Positions 1-9,172 are shown, counted from the stretch's first letter. The stretch is 64,000 nt of DNA from Rhynchopus sp. YZ270_cl-10 (GCA_964035575.1 OZ037924.1:992001-1056000); one strand, 5' to 3'. The notes: generated by a model from the letters alone, not told the origin. A program made the numbers and translations.

Positions 1-1403
1 TGACGATAATTACCAATTTTATGGCAACAGTTTTTAGAAATTGTTGCGTATCTGTGGCTTCGCCAGGAACCTTTGGGTGCCATGACCGTTTCTTTTGTAA
101 ATGTACTGAATTACTGATAAGAAGGATGGCACCCACTACGGCTTGTGGATCACCAGTGGCTGCAAAGCTACCAAGGCTGCTCAGAGGAGGAGACGGGGTG
201 GTTCACAACGATCAGAATTTTGAGAACATAAATTTTGGCCAGAGGCACGCAATAGGTGTGGGCCGGGGATCCCAGCATTTTTTTTTTTTTTTTACGGTAT
301 GTATCAACGTCCTTTACAGGATATTGGTGAGAGGAAGGAACATGACGCCGTAGTCTCTTGTCATGACATGTCACGTGCCAAGTGAAATGACAAGTGAAAT
401 AGATGACAAGCAACCACTTGTCAATGCCAAGTGGTTTGCTTGTCTTTGACATGTCATTTCACTTGTCTGACAACAGACTCGGCATCGTGAAGGGAGAGGG
501 GAGAGGGGGGGTTTTTTCTTTATTTTGTATATTGTAGTGTAATGTGTTTTTCTAGTGTACAGTGGTGTGCATATCCCCACCCACACACCCTAGTGGGCTA
601 TACTCCGTTCAGGCGTTGCACACTCTAAATCCGTTATCAAACACCACACCCTCCGGGGACTGTAAACCCACAATGGCGGCGTGTGGCGGGCTTTTGTTTG
701 TATGCTGTTTGGCAGTCTTTCCCAGCGTCGCTGATTCCGAAAAAATGGGTGCCTTTCCGGTATTACAAAATGCTCGAGACCCTCGTCTTGCGTCTGCCTA
801 TCCCCCTCCCCGCTTGTTTTCCCCTCTTTTCTCCCCTGTGCTCAACACTTTCTGTACTTCGGGCAAACACAATCAAACCGTAATTTTGCATATTTATCGT
901 TATCAAGTCGGGAGGGGGGGAAAAAGTGGCGCGAACAACAAACAAAACCTTTATTTTTTTTCTCCTCCCTATTTAGTCTTTTGAGCAACAAGCAAAGAGA
1001 AAGGAGTCTCTCGAGCATTTTTGTTGGTAAATGTACCTTGTCACGAGCGGGCTTCAAGTAAACCTTCTTTTTCTCTCTTTTGGTCCTTTGGTCGTTTGGT
1101 CTCCTTCACCCTCTAAAATGTGCTTGTTTATCTTTATTGCTTGTCACACATGATAAGTGGCCCCCTCTCCGAGGCTCAACATGGTCCTTCTCCGAGCAGC
1201 GTGCTTTTTAAAAGGTAACCATCCTATGGGTATGCTATCCCATTATATTTATGTGCCTTTGTATTCCAGCACATTGTCTGCACCGATTGCCAGCTTCACC
1301 CCCCTCTTTTTTAGTGTGAGTTTTCCGTCCACCACGAAGCCTTCCGGCTAACGTAATACTTGGAGACGCCCCTATCCCCCCCCCAAAAAAAAAACAAAAA
1401 CAA
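1..1403. other. Gene-free stretch
   Basis: No credible gene is visible. Apart from the hairpin element at 355-474 the stretch holds homopolymer runs (T16 near 280, A-rich 1385-1412) and pyrimidine-rich DNA. The small open frames here show no protein-like composition or recognisable motif. Confidence 0.6.
355..474. mobile_element. Hairpin MITE with ACAAGTGAAAT motifs
   Basis: Near-palindromic 120-bp stretch. The arms at about 379-420 and 428-465 are reverse complements built from the motifs CAAGTGAAATGACA and GACAAGCAACCACTTG around a 7-base loop. The same motifs build the element at 9666-9824, so the two belong to one fold-back MITE family. There is no coding capacity. Confidence 0.65.
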
Positions 1404-1927
1404 AAAAAAATAGGGGTAAGGACATTCTGGTACCCCCAAGTTTGACTTTTGGACAATTCAGACCCACAAGGTTTCGATAAAGACAATTCAGAACCACAAG
1501 GTTTACGATAAAGACAGTTCAGACCCACAAGGTTTACGATAAAGACACTTCAGAACCACAAGGTTTGCATTTTGGACAGTTCAACCCCACAAGGTTTGCA
1601 CTTTGGACAGTTCAGACCTTGTGGGTCTGAACTGTCCAAAATACAAACCTTGTGGTTCTGAACTGTCCAAAAGTCAAACCTTGTACGTGTTTTCTTCTTC
1701 TAAGGTGCTTGCTCTCCATACCTAGACCCTCGAATTTTTTTTCTTGACCCCATACATATGGGTGCATTTCGACGATTTGAGGCCATTCAAAGCAAAAGTT
1801 GGCACTTTTGATCATCTGCGGGGGTCTAAAACACGGTTTTGCGTACACCACGCTGGATGATAGGGGTCACATCATGTGGCCATATATCAAGTTACACCGC
1901 AAAAATCTACCAGACCCTGTCTTCGTA

Positions 1928-3075
1928 CAACGCCGCAGACAGGCCAAACATGCGTTGGACTCAGAGGAATGCCCGCTGTGCAGGTATCAAACATGAGAAC
2001 CAACTCCCAGCAACAAGGGGCGCCTTTTGGCAGGCGTTGTTGAGGGTGTTTGGGGTGCAAAGTTTTCCACAATTTTGATGCGCGGGTACAGAAGCGTTGT
2101 CTTGTTCTTTCATCTCTAGGAATTTAAATGTTCAATCGCGTTTAACTACCACTTGTCTAGGCTTGTTCAGTGAACCCACGAGGGGTCGAAGGGGGTTGGT
2201 TATCCCATATCTATCAAAGGTTGTGTCGACCAGGCGAATCCACCATGTTACGCTGTATGATGATAAATCCGAAGAAATAACAACAGTGCATATGGCAGCG
2301 TCCGCAAACCACCCCCCCTTAAAGGTTATTATCAACTGCAGAAAGTTTGTTAAAAAGAGTGCCTCACGCTACACAAACCACCACCCGCGATTGACTTAGA
2401 TGATAACTAGAGAATTCAGAACAAAACAACACCCTGCCCCATACACACTAAATTGTCATGCTCAAGAGCATGCCTGGGCCAAAATTACTGTGACAAAAAA
2501 GCGGAAAACGTCCTGGGCTGGACGTTAAATTGCATCCGGGGGCCCTTTTGTGGCACTCCTCCTGAAACTCTATGAAGGTCTGACCTGAGGGTAAAAGGTG
2601 CTGGGTATGCTACCCTGGGTGCTGAAGGCAGGCACACAACATGTGTGGAGGGACCTGCAGAGCCCTAGCCAGTGAAGCCAAGGAGGCCCCCCTAGGAAAC
2701 TAGGGAACGGATTGGAAGAGACCTCGCCGGTAGCCGGGAACCCTCCCTGGGCTAGTACAATGATGAAACTTCAATCTAAAGTCCACACCCATGTGGCGGC
2801 CGCTTTGGCATGCGTCTGTAAGGACAGCCTTGACTGATACTTTCTGTATTAGCACACGATTGCCTCCCTGAAGGCTACGTAGCTACCTGAGTACAAAAAA
2901 AAAAAAAAAAAAAAGGCAACAATACCACCCACAAGGAGTGTGAAATGTGCACTGGTTTTCTGGGGGAACGCAATATTTTATTGTGCCTCGTCCCTCCGCG
3001 AGCAGAGGACAGACTTTCCGGAAAGTTTCCAAAGTCGAATTTCTTGCACTAGCTATGCTCCCTGGATAGCAGTGA
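1928..3075 (-). repeat. Core shared with the TACATAGCGCTC element family
   Basis: The interior of the fold-back element is, in reverse orientation and more diverged, the same core found at about 12480-13140 and 21610-22290. Shared landmarks are the block around GGCGCCCCTTGTTGCTGGGA, the block with CCAGTGCACAATTCACA, and GCATGCACTTGAAGCATGGC. The AATTAGAG-rich ends of those elements are missing here. About 415 bp of unrelated poly(A)-tailed sequence interrupts the core. Confidence 0.65.
2499..2913 (+). mobile_element. Poly(A)-tailed retroposon, SINE or truncated LINE
   Basis: About 415 bp interrupt the repeat core exactly where the other two copies read CTGTGCTAAAAAGGCAACA. The insert ends in a run of about 20 A immediately before GGCAAC, as expected of a target-primed LINE or SINE insertion. 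No reverse-transcriptase reading frame or convincing tRNA-type A and B boxes could be seen, so a 5'-truncated LINE tail and a SINE remain equally possible. The target duplication is blurred by the A-run. Confidence 0.55.
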
Positions 3076-3821
3076 CTGACTTCTGAGAGAAACAGGGTAC
3101 TTGAAACCCAATTTTCATTATTTTGGTGTAATCCTGTGAGGGATGGGTGGGGAGGTGTGGGTGTGGGTGGGTGAAAAAAGGTGCACGAAGACAGGGTCTG
3201 GTAGATTTTTGCGGTGTAACTTGATATATGGCCACATGATGTGACCCCTATCATCCAGCGTGGTGTACGCAAAACCGTGTTTTAGACCCCCGCAGATGAT
3301 CAAAAGTGCCAACTTTTGCTTTGAATGGCCTCAAATCGTCGAAATGCACCCATATGTATGGGGTCAAGAAAAAAAATTCGAGGGTCTAGGTATGGAGAGC
3401 AAGCACCTTAGAAGAAGAAAACACGTACAAGGTTTGACTTTTGGACAGTTCAGAACCACAAGGTTTGTATTTTGGACACTTCAGACCCACAAGGTCTGAA
3501 CTGTCCAAAGTGCAAACCTTGTGGGGTTGAACTGTCCAAAATGCAAACCTTGTGGTTCTGAAGTGTCTTTATCGTAAACCTTGTGGGTCTGAATTGTCTT
3601 TATCGAAACCTTGTGGGTCTGAATTGTCCAAAAGTCAAACTTGGGGGTACCAGAATGTCCTTACCCCAAAAAAATAACTACACTCTGTGGCTGACCGTTC
3701 AACAGATGAGGAAAAAGGCATATTTGGAGTGCACCATTGATAATCAATGTTATTTCAATAATGTTGCAGGGTCAAATCAAAAGGAAATTTTTTTTTTTAA
3801 ATTCTGTTTCATTTTTCTTTT

Positions 3822-3843
3822 CAAATAGCCCCCCCTCCCCCAG
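3822..3843 (+). promoter_or_regulatory. Probable trans-splice acceptor of RtcA
   Basis: Pyrimidine tract ending in CCCCCCTCCCCCAG. The AG at 3842-3843 lies 20 bases before the ATG at 3864 and favours that start over the internal ATG at 3933. Confidence 0.5.
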
Positions 3844-3863
3844 CATACAAAGATCCATCCAAT

Positions 3864-5015
3864 ATGCGCAGGTTTAGGCGAGCATTACCCCACTCCCTTT
3901 CAATTTACACACCGTGCAGAGGGTTCAGAGCGATGTCGGGTGTTACCCTTGATGGCGCGGAAGGCGGTGGGCAGATCTTGCGGAATGCCTTCGCGTACTC
4001 CGCTTTGTTGGGGACACCGGTTACTGTGCACAACATTCGCGGTTCGAGAAACCCACCGGGGTTGAAAAACCAGCACCTTGCCGGGGTACAACTTTGCCAC
4101 ACTATGTCTGGGGGCGACCTCTCTGGGGCTTCTTTGGGGTCTACCGAAACCACTCTCACCCCAGCCACTCTCCTTGGTGGAAACGTCACCGCTGATGCGA
4201 TCACAGCAGGAAGTTGCACTTTGTTGACCCAAACGGCGTTTCCACTTCTCCTCTTTGCGCCTTCTGAGAACACAACAAACAGCTTCACTGCGCTTGGAGG
4301 AACAGATGTCGGGATGTCTCCTCCGTTAGACTATCTGAGATATGTTTTCCTCCCTCATGCAGCTCGCTTTGGCGCAGACGCGAAAATCACCCGATGCAAA
4401 CGGGGTGTCTTCCCTCGAGGGGGAGGGACCATGGTAATGGAGGTTACTGCTATGGCAGGGTCCGCTTTAACTCCGGTTACATTAGTTACTGCAGGAGAGG
4501 TGGTGGCGGTGAAGGGGTACTGCTTTGTCACTCAGGGACCCAACGCTGCGGAAGAAGCAGCGCATCTAAAGCAAAATGTATTGCGTGCACTGTCTGAGGT
4601 ATACAAAGGTGTGGAGGTGGAGGTGGAAGTGGCGGTAGAGGCTGCGCAGACAGCAAAGAACGCTTCTGGGGCTGCAGTAGTGTTGACAGCCACGACTGAT
4701 TCGGGGTGTCTGCTAGGTGGGATTGCGGTGAGGGAGAAGAGGGGTACTCTAGAAGGGATCACCGCTCAAGCGGTGAAGGCGCTGAAGGAGCAGACCGAAC
4801 GGAAGGTGTGCGTCGATGAGTGGATGCAGGACCAATTGGTCATCCTCGCTGCGCTCGCGGAAGGGCAGAGTAGATACCTCTGCGGACCTATCACCGAGCA
4901 CACCCAATGTGCCATGCAGGTTGCCGAGCAGATGACCAAGTGCACATTCTCAATCGACGCACTCCCAAATGGAAACAACATTGTATCTTGCAATGGGGTT
5001 GGTTATAAAAGATAA
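3864..5015 (+). CDS. RTCA: RNA 3'-terminal phosphate cyclase
   Basis: 383-residue RNA 3'-terminal phosphate cyclase of the RtcA type, which uses ATP to turn an RNA 3'-phosphate into a 2',3'-cyclic phosphate through a covalent enzyme-AMP step. The core begins at residue 24 (MSGVTLDGAEGGGQILRN), matching the family opening DG-x-GGGQ-LR. It continues with RNPPGLKNQHLAG, a Gly-rich stretch (PRGGGTMVMEV) and near the C-terminus TEHTQCAMQVAEQ, whose His is the expected adenylylated residue. Without the first 23 residues the length fits the roughly 340-366 residues of known members. The extension is rich in Arg with no acidic residues (MRRFRRALPHSLSIYTPCRG) and looks like a mitochondrial presequence. 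The upstream acceptor AG supports translation from 3864. No intron is seen. Confidence 0.93.
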   Translation: MRRFRRALPHSLSIYTPCRGFRAMSGVTLDGAEGGGQILRNAFAYSALLGTPVTVHNIRGSRNPPGLKNQHLAGVQLCHTMSGGDLSGASLGSTETTLTPATLLGGNVTADAITAGSCTLLTQTAFPLLLFAPSENTTNSFTALGGTDVGMSPPLDYLRYVFLPHAARFGADAKITRCKRGVFPRGGGTMVMEVTAMAGSALTPVTLVTAGEVVAVKGYCFVTQGPNAAEEAAHLKQNVLRALSEVYKGVEVEVEVAVEAAQTAKNASGAAVVLTATTDSGCLLGGIAVREKRGTLEGITAQAVKALKEQTERKVCVDEWMQDQLVILAALAEGQSRYLCGPITEHTQCAMQVAEQMTKCTFSIDALPNGNNIVSCNGVGYKR

Positions 5016-5429
5016 AAAACTTAGAGATTTCTTTGGGTTGAGGATGATCTGCATCTATACCTTTGAAATTCATTAGCCCTTCAGGCGACCTTGTTGTACA
5101 GAACCCCGTCCTCGGTTGTCGAAACTACAAAAAAGGGGGGTTTTTTTGGGGATTGTTGAGACAAAATAATAAATGATGTTTTGTCATGGAGGGGGGCGGT
5201 AAGGGGGGTGGAGGTGTGTGGGGTTTGCTCAAATTCGATTGAGAAATGAGAGTGTATATTTGTATAAGTTTTGTTTTCGGTGCGTCCCAGAGAGGTTTTG
5301 CGCTATCAAACTTTGCTTGTCTTTTATTGTGTGGATGATGCTCTGTTTTTACCTTCCCCGAAAGCAATTCCCACCCCCTCTCCGACGTATTGCCATCCCT
5401 CAAGATGAGGGGGGTTATAACAAAAAACG

Positions 5430-5480
5430 TAGTGGAGCACACTCTAGGGTTACCCTAATACAACCAAGTTTTCAAAAAAC
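5430..5480 (+). repeat. Short A-tailed dispersed repeat, R2 copy
   Basis: Reads AGTGGAG, then a variable middle, then ACAACCAAGTTTTCAAAAAA. Related copies lie at 5499-5556 and 13739-13793, with a decayed one at about 38980-39018. Confidence 0.6.
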
Positions 5481-5498
5481 AAAAAAACAAACAAAACA

Positions 5499-5552
5499 CA
5501 TAGTGGAGTTCATCCTCGGGTGCCGACATTAATACAACCAAGTTTTTAAAAA

Positions 5553-5556
<4 letters not shown>
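5499..5556 (+). repeat. Short A-tailed dispersed repeat, R2 copy
   Basis: Contains AGTGGAGTTCATCCTCGGGT and ends in ACAACCAAGTTT followed by a very long A-run. It almost abuts the copy at 5430-5480. Confidence 0.6.
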
Positions 5557-5586
<30 letters not shown>

Positions 5587-5954
5587 CTCTTTGGGTCCTC
5601 AGACGGCCTGCGTCTATACTTTCCGTACACCTCCCCAGGGTAGAGTACGTAAGGCGATTGTTGACGTCGCAACAACACAAACAAAAAAATAATTCTCTGT
5701 CCAAAATGCGTTTCATGATTGGTGTTGCTTCGCCCTTTTCCGTTGACTGGGTTTTTTCGTTTTTCTCAAAACACCCCCTTCTTTTCCCTAACCTTTTTAT
5801 GAGAAAACGACGAATAACCCTCTCTCGATGGGAAAACCACATCACTCAAAAAAAAAAAAAAAAATTCTACAAAATTCACAAAAAGACCCTCACAAGCTAC
5901 CCTCGCATTTAGTTCATCCCTCTCCCCCCCTTTCCCCTCCTCCCCTCCCCTCTC

Positions 5955-7391
5955 ATGTTCACACACCCTATGCCTTTACAGAATGAACGTCCATACCCTG
6001 TCATGATGGTCGCGACGCAACCGGTAGTTTCTGACGGCCCTGCGTACGTTGTGGTGCAATGTGCAGGACAGCCGCAGGCGGAGGGTGTGTACGTCAACTC
6101 TGCGCAATACCGTGGGCACGCTGTGTGGACTGCCGACGGGGGTGCGCTGGGCAACCGCATTCTCTTCACTGCGCTGGACGGCCGCTGGTACGTCGGCGGC
6201 GACGGTTCCGAAGAGCAAGGTTGGGTCCGCTCCGCCACCCCCCACCACGGCACCCTCCCCGGCAACATCCCCCACTGGGAACTCCGCCAGGGCTCCGAAT
6301 GGCACCACGACCCCTTCACGAAGGTGCTCTCCACCTCCTCCACCTCGGCTCACCTCAAGCTGCATTTCCCCTGCTCCCCGCAGGCTAACGGATGGTTTGA
6401 ACAAATAACCGAAACATCCTGGGTGAACGGCGCGTTTTCAATTGCAAGCCGGAATGGTCATTGGTGTGTCTCTCATGGAAGCAACGTTATAGCGGCGACG
6501 ATGGAGCCGCATCAGGGTGTGCCGTCTGGGTCTTCTGAATGGGTAGCGTTGGGGGAGAAGCAGACACAGCGTTCGGATGAGCTGCTCAGTGCAGCTGCGG
6601 GGTATCGCCAGGAGGCGGCTGCGCTTTTGGAGCGAGCGGATGAGGCCGAGCGGCGTGCGCAGGAGCTTCTTCAGGAGGAGGCTGTGGCACAGCGTTCGCT
6701 TCTCCCCCCGGAGGAACGCAAGCGTGATGCGGCGCGCGATGTTGCAGCTGCGCTGGACAATGCACAGCAGGCGCTTTCCGCTGCAGAGCGGGTACGTGCC
6801 TCAACACCTACCCTTTGCATCACCAATGCACCCAATGAAAGCACCAGCCCGCCACGCCCAGCAGAGTACGACAACCCCAACCCTGAGGACCGCCGCAAGC
6901 AAGAGGCCCGCGACAACGCGCTCTACGCTGCCAGAGCTGCAGAGCACGCTGCGGAGCATGCTCGGCGTCTTCGTGACCAAAGCCGCGCTGCAACACCGCC
7001 ACCAGATGCATCAGCAGGCGGTGCACCTGCTGCGACAGCGCTTGCACCGTATGTACCTAGTCCACCAAGAGGGGGAGGAGGAGGGGGAGTAGAAGCAGCG
7101 TTCCCAAGCGTTCGTGTGTACGTTCCAGGTGTTCCTATCTTGTGTGGTACGTACCGTCCTCACCCCAAAAACCCAAGAACCCTAGTCTACAATGACTTCA
7201 AGATGTACGACAACAACGGCTACTGGGCAGTAGGGACGGAGGAGGACATCAAAAATGGGGTCGGCTGGCTTGCGTCGATTCAGAAGCACCACGGCAAGCC
7301 CGCGCATCACAACACCCTGGAGTGGCGGAAGTGGGTGGGGCACAGCTGGGAGGGTGACGCAGGGATTACCGTGACAGAACACATTCTGTGA
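5955..7391 (+). CDS. Unknown protein, three W/G modules and a helical linker
   Basis: 478 residues; I do not recognise the family. Three related modules of about 55-70 residues can be seen: residues 44-110 (GVYV, GRWYVGG, HHGTLP, WEL), 146-199 (GWFEQ, NGHWCVSH, HQGVPS, EWVAL) and 398-457 (GTYRP, NGYWAVG, HHGKPA, LEWRKW). Each runs Gly-aromatic, then G-x-W-x-V, then H-x-G-x-P and a closing W. Residues 205-345 are an Ala/Glu/Arg-rich, probably coiled-coil linker, followed by a Pro/Ala segment and a poly-Gly run at 373-378. No signal peptide or membrane segment is evident. The modules may be beta-rich binding domains, but that is inference. Start choice is uncertain: the first AG after the C/T tract is at 5980-5981, which would leave Met17 or Met18 (6003 or 6006) as the first in-frame start. 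The coding region is clearly G+C-richer than its flanks. Confidence 0.75.
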   Translation: MFTHPMPLQNERPYPVMMVATQPVVSDGPAYVVVQCAGQPQAEGVYVNSAQYRGHAVWTADGGALGNRILFTALDGRWYVGGDGSEEQGWVRSATPHHGTLPGNIPHWELRQGSEWHHDPFTKVLSTSSTSAHLKLHFPCSPQANGWFEQITETSWVNGAFSIASRNGHWCVSHGSNVIAATMEPHQGVPSGSSEWVALGEKQTQRSDELLSAAAGYRQEAAALLERADEAERRAQELLQEEAVAQRSLLPPEERKRDAARDVAAALDNAQQALSAAERVRASTPTLCITNAPNESTSPPRPAEYDNPNPEDRRKQEARDNALYAARAAEHAAEHARRLRDQSRAATPPPDASAGGAPAATALAPYVPSPPRGGGGGGVEAAFPSVRVYVPGVPILCGTYRPHPKNPRTLVYNDFKMYDNNGYWAVGTEEDIKNGVGWLASIQKHHGKPAHHNTLEWRKWVGHSWEGDAGITVTEHIL

Positions 7392-7784
7392 TATATATTT
7401 TTTTCTGTTGAAAGGAAATGATTTCTGTTGCGGGGAAGCAATGGGTTAGAGCTTCTTTGCAAAAGCGTTCGTAGTCTTCACAAAAAGAGAAACGTACCAA
7501 ACGATATATTTCGGGCTGACAAAAAAAAGAAAGAGGAAAAAAAAAAATACCATAAAAAAGGGCCAGGAGAGAGAGAGATAATGGGCGTCTCCCGAAAAAA
7601 AGGTCTTTTTTTTTTGTTTCCAGCCCATTCCTCCCAAAGAATTTTTTTTGTGTTGTTTATCCCCCCAAATTCCCCCCATTTTTTGTACATAGAACCTATT
7701 ACCATTTATATTATCTTCCAAAAAAAAAGACCCAAAAAAACCCCCTACCGATTTTTCGTTTCCACTAACTTCACCTTTTCTTTC

Positions 7785-7960
7785 AGATGTAAACCACGAA
7801 ATGGATCTGATACACTGTCATGAGAGGGCTTTTGTATTTCAATTTCAATTTATTTCTACGTGCATACCAATGAAGTGCTCTCTCTTGGGGTTCGATAACA
7901 TCGGAGAACTAGTGTCTGCGTCTGCAGATGAACGGCAAGGCGTTTGCACCTTTCAAATTC
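7785..7960 (+). repeat. Composite dispersed repeat copy
   Basis: Contains, in order, AGATGTAAACCACGAAATGG, CACTGTCATGAGAGGGCTTT, GGGTTCGATAACATCGGAGA and GGCGTTTGCACCTTTCAA. Pieces of this series recur at about 9139-9172, 9412-9520, 13901-14037, 23967-24150, 24330-24420, 27929-27972, 34849-34882 and 41515-41610. Confidence 0.6.
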
Positions 7961-8012
7961 ACTTTTTCTACCCTTTTTTGCTCTCTCTCTCCCTCATGAC
8001 ACCACAAAAGGC

Positions 8013-8041
8013 ATCCCTCCCCTCTTTGTTTCTTTCCCAAG
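8013..8041 (+). promoter_or_regulatory. Trans-splice acceptor directly at the ATG
   Basis: The tract CCCCTCTTTGTTTCTTTCCC is followed by AAG and then the ATG at 8042, so a leader would be joined with no 5' UTR left. The same sequence precedes the paralogue at 10456. Confidence 0.6.
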
Positions 8042-8818
8042 ATGACCCAGCAGGTCAGCCTCCACTGCGAAAAGTCTAGCTACGAGGGGAAATTGTCACA
8101 GAGCACTTTGGTTGACATTGAGGCACTGGACGACGCGAAGTGCGGCTTCTGCCGAGACATCGGTGCAGACCGCTGCAGGGGCGATCTCAAGAAGTTTGCT
8201 GCCCACGTTGTCGTCTGCACAGACACCCCCGCCACAGAGTGGGCATCCAAGCTGGGTGGCTCCTCCGCCCCCGAAGATCTTGTCCGCAGACTTAGCAAAG
8301 CACTTCCGAGGGCAGCAAAAGTTTCCCTGGTAAACCTCTCAGGGTTTCGCAGCTGCGATGTGTTGGTGTTCCTTCCTGGGGCAAGGGTGCAGGTTAAACG
8401 CTCTGCGGCTGTGACGGATGCGGTTGGCATTGCAGAGGCGGTTGCGTCTGGGTCTGGTTTGGAAGAGCTTCCTGCGGAATCTGTGTTTGTGTTGGTGTGC
8501 GCGCATGCGAAGCGAGATGATCGGTGTGGGTTGACTGGTCCGGTTTTGGCAGATCTTGCGCAGCAGCATCTGGCGAAGAACAAATCAGCGCATGTTGGGA
8601 AGATCAGCCACGTTGGAGGGCATGCGTATGCAGGGAACGTTTTGATGTACGACAGTGCAGGCCTCGACTGGTTTGGTTATGTCAACCCTGACAAGCTTGC
8701 CTCCGTGCTCGACCGTGTCTGGGATGACAGCACACTGCAGCGCTGGCGTGGCCGCATCGGTTTCAGCAGTGAAGAGCTCATGGAAGGACTGCCAGATCAG
8801 AAATGTGCTGTCTGTTAA
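8042..8818 (+). CDS. Apd1/sucrase-ferredoxin-like protein, tail lost
   Basis: 258-residue member of the sucrase/ferredoxin-like (Apd1) family, thioredoxin-fold proteins with a [2Fe-2S] cluster held by two Cys and two His. The signature is complete: CAHAKRDDRC (C153 to C162, C-x8-C) and HVGGH (H190, H194). The N-terminal CGFCRDIGADRC is a further Cys-rich motif. Yeast Apd1 is linked to metal and redox-stress tolerance; the role here is unknown. It is a near-identical paralogue of 10456-11313, but the last residues (after FSSEEL) are unrelated to the paralogue. From about 8788 the DNA is a dispersed repeat also found at 34318, which supplies the last codons and the stop. The hydrophobic C-terminal anchor of the paralogue is therefore absent, and this form should be soluble. 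Confidence 0.9.
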   Translation: MTQQVSLHCEKSSYEGKLSQSTLVDIEALDDAKCGFCRDIGADRCRGDLKKFAAHVVVCTDTPATEWASKLGGSSAPEDLVRRLSKALPRAAKVSLVNLSGFRSCDVLVFLPGARVQVKRSAAVTDAVGIAEAVASGSGLEELPAESVFVLVCAHAKRDDRCGLTGPVLADLAQQHLAKNKSAHVGKISHVGGHAYAGNVLMYDSAGLDWFGYVNPDKLASVLDRVWDDSTLQRWRGRIGFSSEELMEGLPDQKCAVC

Positions 8819-9095
8819 TGAGTTCTGGAGTCCGCATTGCACTTCGCGGTAGCCCCAAGGAAGACACCCTTCTTCAGAATCCAGGTACTGAATACTGCTA
8901 CCCTACCCCGGGTCCCTACCCCCTCTACTGTCCGTGTCGATTCCCCCCACTATGTAAGGAGTCCTCAAAAAGAGTGATTCACCGAGCGGTTGTGAACCGC
9001 CTCCGTTCTCTTACGGAACACCCACGTCCCACGCTTTGCATGAGCTCGACCGAGATGCGTTTTAGCACAGTTTCAACTACGCTTTTTTTTTGTGT
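8788..9095 (+). repeat. 300-bp dispersed repeat, possibly tRNA-derived
   Basis: Shares GTGCTGTCTGTTAATGAGTT, GGTAGCCCCAAGGAAGACAC and CCGAGCGGTTGTGAACCGCC with 34318-34755. The segment CACCGAGCGGTTGTG recalls a tRNA(Ser/Leu) A box, and GAGCTCGACCGAG some 70 bases on a weak B box, so a SINE is possible. No poly(A) tail is clear. Its left end overlaps the 3' end of the upstream gene. Confidence 0.5.
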
Positions 9096-9138
9096 TGTTT
9101 GTCCCCCAAAACCCCCCCTTTCCTCCCAGTTTTTTTTA

Positions 9139-9172
9139 GGTACACTGTCACGAGAGGGGCTTTGTATTTCGA
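9139..9172 (+). repeat. Composite repeat fragment
   Basis: Short copy of the TACACTGTCATGAGAGGGCT part of the composite repeat; a second fragment lies at 9412-9446 in the same orientation. Confidence 0.5.

Larger units (their letters stand above)
1413..3667. mobile_element. Fold-back transposon with about 0.5-kb TIRs
   Basis: A 2.25-kb element with long terminal inverted repeats: left arm 1413 to about 1927, right arm about 3184 to 3667, nearly identical in reverse complement. Both ends read GGGGTAAGGACATTCTGG inward. The first 250 bp of each arm is a tandem array of about 31-bp units around CACAAGGTTTACGATAAAGA, and the right arm has one unit fewer. It is flanked by AAAAAAATA at 1404-1412 and 3668-3676, a possible 9-bp target duplication (low complexity). 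Long TIRs plus 9-bp duplications suit Mutator-like or fold-back elements. No transposase is present, so it is non-autonomous. Confidence 0.75.
5016..5954. other. Intergenic with short dispersed repeats
   Basis: No gene seen. It holds two copies of the AGTGGAGTTCATCCTCGGGT repeat (5430-5480, 5499-5556), a run of about 30 A at 5550-5584, and just before 5955 a long C/T tract that probably serves trans-splicing of the next gene. Confidence 0.6.
7392..8041. other. Intergenic with composite dispersed repeat
   Basis: No gene seen. A- and T-runs fill 7500-7760. At 7785-7960 lies a copy of the composite repeat that includes CACTGTCATGAGAGGGCTTT. A pyrimidine tract then leads into the next gene. Confidence 0.6.

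Noticed and set aside
1612-1851. 79-codon open frames mirrored at 1612-1851 (-) and 3260-3499 (+) as a gene pair
   Set aside because: They are the same sequence in the two inverted arms of the fold-back element and half of each is tandem repeat.
8967-9060. Functional tRNA(Ser/Leu)-like gene
   Set aside because: The GCCGAGCGGTT-like box is suggestive, but no acceptor stem, a poor anticodon arm and a weak T arm; the second copy at 34643 shares these defects. Kept only as a possible SINE origin.
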